A stretch of 10,712 bases of DNA, taken from NCBI GenBank assembly GCA_044376615.1, contig JBILKO010000085.1:1-10712 (forward strand), written 5' to 3'. Both the position numbers and the translations under genes were made by a program. Below are positions 5,865 through 10,712 of the stretch, one piece after another. This stretch comes from CAISGS01 sp044376615. Its GTDB lineage: Bacteria > Pseudomonadota > Alphaproteobacteria > Caulobacterales > Caulobacteraceae. The notes beneath the pieces were generated by a model, which made no database searches, was not told where the DNA came from, and saw only the letters and a program-made list of their open reading frames with translations. The stretch's first letter is position 1, and the number at the start of each line of letters is the position of its first letter.

Positions 5865-6607
5865 GCCTGCTAGCCCTGCAAACCGCTTTTCGCGATGAGA
5901 TTGTTGCGCCCGATGATGGGGCCGCGCCCTCAAGCCTGGGAATGGCCATATACCGCAATGCCTATCGCGGCCGGCTCTTGGATACGCTGAAGAGCCGGTT
6001 TGAGCGGACCGTGCATTGGGTCGGCGAGGACAATTTCACCGCCGCTGCCTGCCATTATATCCTGGCCAGTCCGCCGACCAGCTGGACCCTGGATGCCTAT
6101 GGCGATGCGTTTCCGGATTTGCTGGCCGAACTCTTTGCAGGCGATACGGAAGTGGCCGAACTGGCCTGGATGGAATGGGCCATGCAAGAGGCCTTTGCCG
6201 CCCCCGACCGCCCCAGCCTTGATCCGCAAGACCTCGCCACGGCGGGCCTCAGTGACGGCGACTGGGACCGGGTCTGTTTTGCCATGGCCCCGGGCTTTGC
6301 CAGCCGCGAGGTCCAGACCAATTGCACCGACCTATGGAGCGCCCTCGCCGACGGCCCCGACAACGACTTTATCACCAGCCAAGGCGGCACCGCCCACCTC
6401 TTGATCTGGCGCCAGGGCCTTTCGCCCCACTACCGCATCACCACCCCCGACGAAGCCAGCGCCTTGAGCCGCCTCGCCCAAGGCCAAAGCCTCGGCCAAA
6501 TCGCCGCCGCGCAAGACCCCGAGCGGTTGGGACCTTGGTTTGCGGGTTGGCTAGCGGAGGGGCTGTTTTCGGGGTTTTGGTTAGCGGATATAGAGGTGGG
6601 CTTGTAG
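5861..6607 (+). CDS. bufC: DUF2063 partner protein of the MNIO
   Basis: The 248-residue protein belongs to the DUF2063 group that accompanies DUF692 enzymes. Its N-terminal part carries MAIYRNAYRGRLLDTLKSRF (28-47) and the aromatic/acidic stretch around LAWMEWAMQEAF (101-112). The C-terminal part (about 150-240) looks like the small winged-helix-type domain that binds leader or precursor peptide in this family (LLIWRQGLSPHYRI, then LSRLAQGQSLGQIAA). By analogy it forms a complex with BufB and presents the precursor. The start overlaps the bufB stop by four bases (ATGA), implying coupled translation. Its last 27 bases overlap the 3' end of hsdR on the other strand, leaving no room for a separate terminator. 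Family identity is firm; the partner role is inferred from better-studied relatives. Confidence 0.88.
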   Translation: MSLLALQTAFRDEIVAPDDGAAPSSLGMAIYRNAYRGRLLDTLKSRFERTVHWVGEDNFTAAACHYILASPPTSWTLDAYGDAFPDLLAELFAGDTEVAELAWMEWAMQEAFAAPDRPSLDPQDLATAGLSDGDWDRVCFAMAPGFASREVQTNCTDLWSALADGPDNDFITSQGGTAHLLIWRQGLSPHYRITTPDEASALSRLAQGQSLGQIAAAQDPERLGPWFAGWLAEGLFSGFWLADIEVGL

Positions 6608-8902
6608 GTCGGTGAAGGATTTGCGCACCAAGGCGACTTCGCCCAACCTACCCTTGGCATCGGCCATGGTGCCATACCGAGCGTTTAGCAGGTTGGTGAG
6701 GCTTGCGAAGGTCAATTCTCCGACGCCGCCGCGCTCATAATTGGCCAGGACTTCAATCAAGAAGGCGCGCATCTCGCCCTCATACCCAGACAGACCAGAC
6801 CTGCGCGCATCATTGGCGCGATCTTTCAGGCTTAGGGGTTCCAGACTGAAGCGGACATAGGCCAAGACGTCGAACAGGTCGCTATCGGCGGCGTCTACCA
6901 ATTGGCGCATATCGGCGAGGCGCGCCTCATCATAGCCCTTATCCGCCAGCACGGCCAAAAGCCGCTCGCGGGTGTCTGGATTGCGCCATTGCGCGCGCAA
7001 TTCGTCTTCATCCGAGATTATCCCGCTCAGATCGCCAAACAGCTTTTCGACGAATTCTTGGGCTGTGATCGGACGCCCATCAAACCAGTAAGACGTTGCC
7101 TGCAGGTACTGAATGGACCGCGCCTTTCCGTCCGCCAGCCTAATGACGATCTTTTCGACGGGCCGGTTGTCCTCGAATACAGACCCCTCTTCCCCAAGGC
7201 CAGGTGGGCCTTCTGGGGCCTCTGGCCGATCTGGCCGGGCCACAGGCGGTTCTGGATCCATGGGCTCACCGTCCCATTCCGGGTCCTGGAAGTTTTCATG
7301 CGCCCGCACAAAATCCCAGATCGTGAAAAAGTCCTTGCCGTCATAGGTCCGCGTGCCGCGGCCAATGATTTGCTTAAACTCAATCATGGAGCGGATCGGG
7401 CGCATGATCACAATATTGCGGACATTGCGCGCATCGACGCCGGTCGAGAGCTTTTGCGACGTGGTCAAGATGGTGGGAATGGTTTTGTCATTGTCTTGGA
7501 AGTCGCGCAGGTGCTGTTCCCCCGCCGCGCCGTCATTGGCCGTCACCCGAAGGCAATAGTCAGGATTGGCGCTGGACTTGACCTGATTGATCAGATCGCG
7601 AACCAGAGCGGCATGGTCCTGGGTGGCACAGAAGACCAGGGTTTTTTGCCTCTGATCAATCTGACCCATAAATTCCTGAACCCGGCTAAGCTCCCGCTCC
7701 TTGATAATGATGCGGGCATTGAATTGGCCTTCGTCAAAGGTCTCGCCCAGCGCGACCTCGCCGCTGACCACCTCGTCAGTGCCATCATAGACATATTCGT
7801 CAATCGTGCTGGCCATTTGCCGCACCTTGAACGGGGTGAGGAAGCCGTCCTCAATCCCGTCGCGCAGGGCATAGGTGTAAACCGGCTCGCCGAAATAGGC
7901 ATAGGTATCGGCATTGTGTTTGCGCTTGGGCGTGGCGGTCAGGCCCAATTGGGTGGCGGGTTCAAAATAGCTCAGCAAGTCCCGCCATTCGCTTTCATCC
8001 TTGGCCCCGCCCCGGTGGCACTCGTCAATAATGATGAAATCAAAAAAGTCTGGCGCATATTGGGTATAGATCGGCCCAGCCTCGCCGGTCATAAAGGTCT
8101 GAAATATAGTAAAAAAGATGCTGGCATTACGCGGTGGCTTGCCATGGTTCTTGCGGATGGAGTCAGGGTCAATCCGGGTGATGGCATCATTGGGGAAGGC
8201 GGAAAAAGCGTTAAAGGCCTGATTGGCCAAGATATTGCGATCGGCCAGAAACAGGATGCGCGGACGGCGGCTTGGCTCGCCCGAAAGGTTCCATTTGGCC
8301 TGAAACAGTTTCCACGCAATCTGAAACGCGATCGAGGTCTTGCCCGTGCCGGTGGCCAGGGTCAGAAGGATGCGGCGCTTCCCGCCGGCCACGGCCTCCA
8401 GGGCGGCATTAATGGCCTTGTGCTGGTAATAGCGCGGCTCCCACTTGCCGCCATCGGTTTCAAACTCAACCGCGCCAAAGCGTTCGCGCCAGGCATTATG
8501 ATCGGCAAAGGTCCGGGCCCACAGCGCGTCGGGCGAGGGGAAGGGCAGGGCCAGCTCGCCCTCCTGGCCCGTGACCATGTCAATGCCGTACCAGTTCAGG
8601 CCATTACTGGCATAGGCAAAGCGCGCGCCCAGGCGTGTGGCATAGGTCTTGGCCTGGCCGACGCCTTCGCGGTGGCTAATGCCGGCGCGCTTGGCCTCAA
8701 TCACGGCCAGCTTTTGGCCCTTATAGATCAGGACATAGTCAGCGCTCAGGCCCTTGCCGCGCCGACCCCCGGCCTGGATACGGCCCGGACAAATCACTTC
8801 TCGCCGCACCTTGGCACTGCCCGCGCCCCATCCCGCCGCCGCCAAGACGGGGTCGATGCGGTCGGCGCGGGTATCCGCCTCGGTTTCAGCGGAAACACTC
8901 AT
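6581..8902 (-). CDS. hsdR: Type I restriction enzyme R subunit (EcoEI/EcoAI-like HsdR)
   Basis: The 773-residue protein is the motor/nuclease subunit of a type I restriction enzyme, which translocates and cuts unmodified DNA. An N-terminal nuclease domain has D55 (SADYVLIYKG) and E69-x-K71 (VIEAKR). Two helicase domains carry Walker A ATGTGKT (183-189), DECH (293-296), the TAT motif GLTATPKR (320-327), STGVD (486-490) and QIIGRGTRT (511-519). A Pro/acid-rich linker (about 546-575) precedes the C-terminal assembly domain. The opening TEADTRADRIDPVLAAAGWG is typical of EcoEI/EcoAI-type R proteins, whose length (about 800) it matches; no key motif is missing. The ATG overlaps the yhaV stop (ATGA), so it is the last gene of the operon and probably relies on coupled translation. 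Confidence 0.93.
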   Translation of the reverse strand: MSVSAETEADTRADRIDPVLAAAGWGAGSAKVRREVICPGRIQAGGRRGKGLSADYVLIYKGQKLAVIEAKRAGISHREGVGQAKTYATRLGARFAYASNGLNWYGIDMVTGQEGELALPFPSPDALWARTFADHNAWRERFGAVEFETDGGKWEPRYYQHKAINAALEAVAGGKRRILLTLATGTGKTSIAFQIAWKLFQAKWNLSGEPSRRPRILFLADRNILANQAFNAFSAFPNDAITRIDPDSIRKNHGKPPRNASIFFTIFQTFMTGEAGPIYTQYAPDFFDFIIIDECHRGGAKDESEWRDLLSYFEPATQLGLTATPKRKHNADTYAYFGEPVYTYALRDGIEDGFLTPFKVRQMASTIDEYVYDGTDEVVSGEVALGETFDEGQFNARIIIKERELSRVQEFMGQIDQRQKTLVFCATQDHAALVRDLINQVKSSANPDYCLRVTANDGAAGEQHLRDFQDNDKTIPTILTTSQKLSTGVDARNVRNIVIMRPIRSMIEFKQIIGRGTRTYDGKDFFTIWDFVRAHENFQDPEWDGEPMDPEPPVARPDRPEAPEGPPGLGEEGSVFEDNRPVEKIVIRLADGKARSIQYLQATSYWFDGRPITAQEFVEKLFGDLSGIISDEDELRAQWRNPDTRERLLAVLADKGYDEARLADMRQLVDAADSDLFDVLAYVRFSLEPLSLKDRANDARRSGLSGYEGEMRAFLIEVLANYERGGVGELTFASLTNLLNARYGTMADAKGRLGEVALVRKSFTDLQAHLYIR

Positions 8903-9357
8903 GGTTGCATGTTAGTCAAAGCGTTTGCCCTTGCCAATAAGGCGTCAAAATCATCGGGCGGATTGCCGCTGTCCAGCATTTTGGCAAACATGGCATAGGC
9001 ATCCGATTTGCTATGATAAGCGCGCTTGGTGCTGTCATCATTCACCCAAGCATAGACGATCACGCGTGCGTCGCTGTCGAAGCGATAAAATAGGCGGTAC
9101 TGCTGATAAAACTTGGCCCGAAACCAGTGGCGGCGCGCTGGCCCTAACGTGTTGCCGAGGCGGAACATGTCTGCGCCCGGATCATTAGGAATAATTTCGC
9201 GCGCAAGCTCTTCAATGCGGGCAAGACGTTTCGTGGCGTTGTTGTCCAGATAGCCAGCCGGGTCTTTTGCTTGCAATCCACGCACAACATCTTGCAATGC
9301 GGACACTTGGTCCGAAAAACAGGGATGCGCCATCAACGTCCAGCCGTTGGCGATCAC
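8899..9357 (-). CDS. yhaV: YhaV-family toxin
   Basis: The 152-residue protein closely follows the E. coli YhaV pattern as I remember it: NGWTLMAHPCF (4-14), KDP..Y near 31-36, YRLFYRFDSDARVIVYAWVN (87-106) then DDSTKRAY, SDAYAMFAKML (118-128) and a GNPPDD tail motif. YhaV is a RelE-like ribonuclease toxin held in check by PrlF. The only usable start is GTG at 9357, six bases after the antitoxin stop and with no clear ribosome site, so translation probably depends on that of prlF. The stop overlaps the hsdR ATG (ATGA). No truncation is visible and the Arg/Tyr/His-rich segments of the family are present, so it is likely active. Its place between specificity and nuclease genes of a type I system is notable. 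Confidence 0.9.
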   Translation of the reverse strand: MIANGWTLMAHPCFSDQVSALQDVVRGLQAKDPAGYLDNNATKRLARIEELAREIIPNDPGADMFRLGNTLGPARRHWFRAKFYQQYRLFYRFDSDARVIVYAWVNDDSTKRAYHSKSDAYAMFAKMLDSGNPPDDFDALLARANALTNMQP

Positions 9358-9363
9358 GAGCGA

Positions 9364-9693
9364 TCAGTCATTTTCAGGAGAAAGTGGCGCATCGATATCA
9401 CCAAGGTCAACGCCTTGCGTCAGTTCGCGAATTTGCGCCATCATTTCAGCGTCAAGTGGTCGCAATCTGCTGGGATTGGCTTCGATATCTTTTGCCAACA
9501 GGTCCAGAAATGGCACAAGCGCAGGGTCGCGATTGGCGGTCTCGGCATTCTCCAAATAGACCCGACCATCGTCATCAGAGCGATAGACCAGCTTGTCGCC
9601 CTTGTTCAGGCCCAGTTGCTTGCGCACGCTGGTCGGCACTGTAGTTTGATAGCGGTCGGTCAGGGTTGAGGTTTCGAAACGCGATATTGTCAT
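9364..9693 (-). CDS. prlF: PrlF-type antitoxin (AbrB/SpoVT-like DNA-binding)
   Basis: The 109-residue protein starts with a swapped-hairpin AbrB-like domain: STLTDRYQTTVPTSVRKQLG (9-28), then LNKGDKLVYRSDDDGRVYL (29-47). A region that would grip the toxin follows (DPALVPFLDLLAKDIEANPS, about 56-75) and an acidic tail ends in EDN-like residues. Both the order and the phrase F.DLL..DI..NP agree with the PrlF (SohA) antitoxin, which neutralises YhaV and represses its own promoter. GGAG at 9701-9704 lies 7 bases before the ATG. The toxin gene follows after 6 bases. A perfect palindrome 40 bases upstream (9733-9752) is a likely binding site for the PrlF-YhaV complex. Confidence 0.88.
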   Translation of the reverse strand: MTISRFETSTLTDRYQTTVPTSVRKQLGLNKGDKLVYRSDDDGRVYLENAETANRDPALVPFLDLLAKDIEANPSRLRPLDAEMMAQIRELTQGVDLGDIDAPLSPEND

Positions 9694-9700
9694 GTCCGAA

Positions 9701-9704
9701 CTCC
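9701..9704 (-). promoter_or_regulatory. Ribosome binding site of prlF
   Basis: GGAG on the minus strand, 7 bases before the ATG at 9693. It contrasts with yhaV, which has no clear site of its own, so this single site may set output of both antitoxin and toxin. Confidence 0.6.
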
Positions 9705-9732
9705 ATGCCGCCTAAATGCCCAGGCCGCCCAA

Positions 9733-9752
9733 GGTAATGCATTTGCATTACC
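9733..9752. promoter_or_regulatory. Perfect palindrome upstream of prlF, candidate operator
   Basis: GGTAATGCA-TT-TGCATTACC is a perfect inverted repeat with 9-base arms and a 2-base centre, lying 40 bases upstream of the prlF start in the spacer after the zinc-ribbon gene. On the minus strand a weak promoter-like pair overlaps it (TTGATT then, after 17 bases, TACCTT). AbrB-type antitoxins bind such sites to repress their own operon; the role here is inferred. Confidence 0.6.
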
Positions 9753-9804
9753 CAATCAATATCGCGTCTGAGCCGATTGGTCGGCGCCTCTACATCATGC
9801 GTTT

Positions 9805-9839
9805 GGGCCTTGTGGGGTCAGATCAGGCCCTCAAGGCCC
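9805..9839 (-). other. Hairpin across the end of the zinc-ribbon gene
   Basis: GGGCCTTG (9805-9812) pairs fully with CAAGGCCC (9832-9839). After a T/T mismatch, GGG (9814-9816) pairs with CCC (9828-9830), leaving an 11-base loop. The stem spans the zinc-ribbon stop codon (9818-9820). No U-run follows on the minus strand, so it is not a classic terminator, but it could be an RNA-processing or pausing site between the hsdS and prlF-yhaV-hsdR parts. Confidence 0.45.
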
Positions 9840-10075
9840 AGGCCCGGCGCACCGCCCTGACAGCTTGGGCATTTGCGCTGGTGAAAGTCAGATCCATTGG
9901 CCCCATAGCGATGGCCGCACAGGTCACCGGCCTCTGATCGCCGCGCACACACCAGAACCCAGACATATTGCAAATGGTCAGTGCCCGGCGCATCCGTGCG
10001 CGCAATCAAGACCTGATCATGGCGGTTGATATCGCCCAATTGCTGTTTCGAGGTACCGGGGTGTGGTTTGCTCAT
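9818..10075 (-). CDS. Small zinc-ribbon-like protein in a type I restriction operon
   Basis: The 85-residue protein has the core QVLIARTDAPGTDH (21-34) and CGHRYGANGSDFHQRKCPSC (53-72) followed by QGGAPGLGLEG. I recall this GANGSD..RKCP.CQGG pattern from short uncharacterised proteins, some near restriction genes, but cannot name a characterised member. Four cysteines (43, 53, 69, 72) suggest a zinc ribbon. The second knuckle is a normal CPSC, while the first is stretched to C-X9-C, with residues 44-52 (ARRSEAGDL) looking like an insertion. The ATG at 10075 overlaps the hsdS stop (ATGA), so it is made together with the specificity subunit. It might contact HsdS or DNA, but no function can be claimed. 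No signal peptide or membrane segment is visible. Confidence 0.7.
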   Translation of the reverse strand: MSKPHPGTSKQQLGDINRHDQVLIARTDAPGTDHLQYVWVLVCARRSEAGDLCGHRYGANGSDFHQRKCPSCQGGAPGLGLEGLI

Positions 10076-10712
10076 GTCAGTTCCCCAGCAAAGGCCTTTT
10101 GAAGCAGGGATTGGCGGAGGGCGTCGAGGCTTGCCAACGAAACCTGATAACGGTGTTTCAGTTCTTCCGTTTGTGAAGAAAAGTTATCCGCCTTTGCAAC
10201 AATGTCGGCTCGTTTCTCAGCACAAGGAAATGGGATCGGAATTCGATTTAGCTGCGCTTGGTTTAGTTTGGGTTGCGCCATTCCGCTCACGTAAGGTTCA
10301 AGCGAGATCGAATTGAGATACAGGCGGACGTACTCTTGTGTAACGATATCGCAAAAGCGCAACACATGAGCATGATTGTTCACCCATGATTTGCCACTGA
10401 TTGAAAAAGCTATTGGGTAAGTCCGTGCAAGCAGGTTCGCTCCATCTTCGGATACAAGAAGCAGGTCTTCGTCGAAGATGTGTTTCGCCACGTGGTCAAC
10501 AACGCCAGATGCACCAAAATAGGGAACGTCGCCAGAAATCCTATCGCTTTTCGTTATCGGCACGCGAAGGCGGTCGAGGTTCTCCGAAAATTCGCTTAGA
10601 GTTCGGGTTTGCCAGTTCTCTTGGACAAATAAGTCAGCAAGGAAACTCTCAAAAAATTCCCGCGCGTTTTGGAGGTTGGCTTCGGCGTGGGCGCGGGCGC
10701 GGGCTAGACCTT
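10072..10712 (-). CDS. hsdS: Type I restriction specificity subunit HsdS, C-terminal part
   Basis: The frame is open to the right edge, so the gene's first part is missing here. The visible part starts with the central conserved helix (LARARAHAEANLQNAREFFE, near 10650-10707). A second target-recognition domain follows, with VPYFGASGVVDHVAKHIFDE, LLLVSEDGAN and an ending around PKLNQAQLNRIPIPFP. It finishes with a C-terminal coiled-coil helix (LASLDALRQSLLQKAFAGEL). HsdS reads the two halves of the recognition site and holds the methylase and nuclease subunits. The first possible start in the window (GTG at 10561-10563) is internal, as the frame upstream encodes conserved HsdS residues. The stop overlaps the zinc-ribbon gene by four bases. 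hsdM is expected upstream, outside the window. The recognition sequence cannot be deduced. Confidence 0.92.
   Translation of the reverse strand, partial: GLARARAHAEANLQNAREFFESFLADLFVQENWQTRTLSEFSENLDRLRVPITKSDRISGDVPYFGASGVVDHVAKHIFDEDLLLVSEDGANLLARTYPIAFSISGKSWVNNHAHVLRFCDIVTQEYVRLYLNSISLEPYVSGMAQPKLNQAQLNRIPIPFPCAEKRADIVAKADNFSSQTEELKHRYQVSLASLDALRQSLLQKAFAGELT

Noticed and set aside
6902..8998. A 698-codon open frame on the + strand opposite hsdR
   Set aside because: It is a by-product of GC-rich codon bias in hsdR; the translation shows no family features, whereas the minus strand carries every HsdR motif.
1..10712. CRISPR arrays, insertion sequences, tRNA or rRNA genes
   Set aside because: Reading both strands showed no regularly spaced repeats, no transposase and no RNA gene signatures.

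Overview
The gene content and fairly GC-rich coding style point to an alphaproteobacterium, most likely of the Caulobacterales. The main clue is an ECF sigma factor / NrsF pair tied to bufferin-type genes, an arrangement I know from Caulobacter. This assignment is inference; the window holds no rRNA or tRNA gene.

Layout. Bases 1-2407 (+): the end of an ABC transporter ATPase, then a large TonB-receptor-like outer-membrane beta-barrel, both visibly AT-richer than the rest. Bases 2528-6607: a compact metal-stress locus built around a divergent promoter region (4462-4648). Leftward runs a DUF2282 bufferin precursor (bufA1), a DoxX-family membrane protein (broken by an in-frame TAG), a SigF-like ECF sigma factor and its NrsF-like membrane anti-sigma. 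Rightward runs a second cysteine-rich precursor (bufA2), a DUF692/MNIO oxidase (bufB) and a DUF2063 partner (bufC). The divergent region holds two back-to-back promoter-like elements, TGTAAC then CGAA, each with exactly 16 bases between GTAACN and CGAA. Both arms therefore look driven by the sigma factor encoded in the left arm.

Bases 6581-10712 (-): part of a type I restriction-modification operon, in transcription order hsdS (5' end outside the window), a small zinc-ribbon-like protein, a PrlF-type antitoxin, a YhaV-type toxin and hsdR. Start and stop codons overlap or nearly touch at hsdS/zinc-ribbon, prlF/yhaV and yhaV/hsdR. hsdM is presumably beyond base 10712.

How the genes may work together. 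Metal stress sensed at NrsF cysteines would free the sigma factor. This raises its own operon and the bufA2-bufB-bufC arm. BufB with BufC would convert precursor cysteines before Sec export, giving periplasmic copper- or metal-binding peptides. In the restriction operon a toxin-antitoxin pair is translationally linked to the nuclease subunit, which would couple loss or shut-off of the locus to toxin release. The most notable features are the two-precursor divergent bufferin locus with paired promoters, the amber codon in doxX, a strong hairpin between bufA2 and bufB, and the toxin-antitoxin module with a perfect palindrome inside the type I operon.
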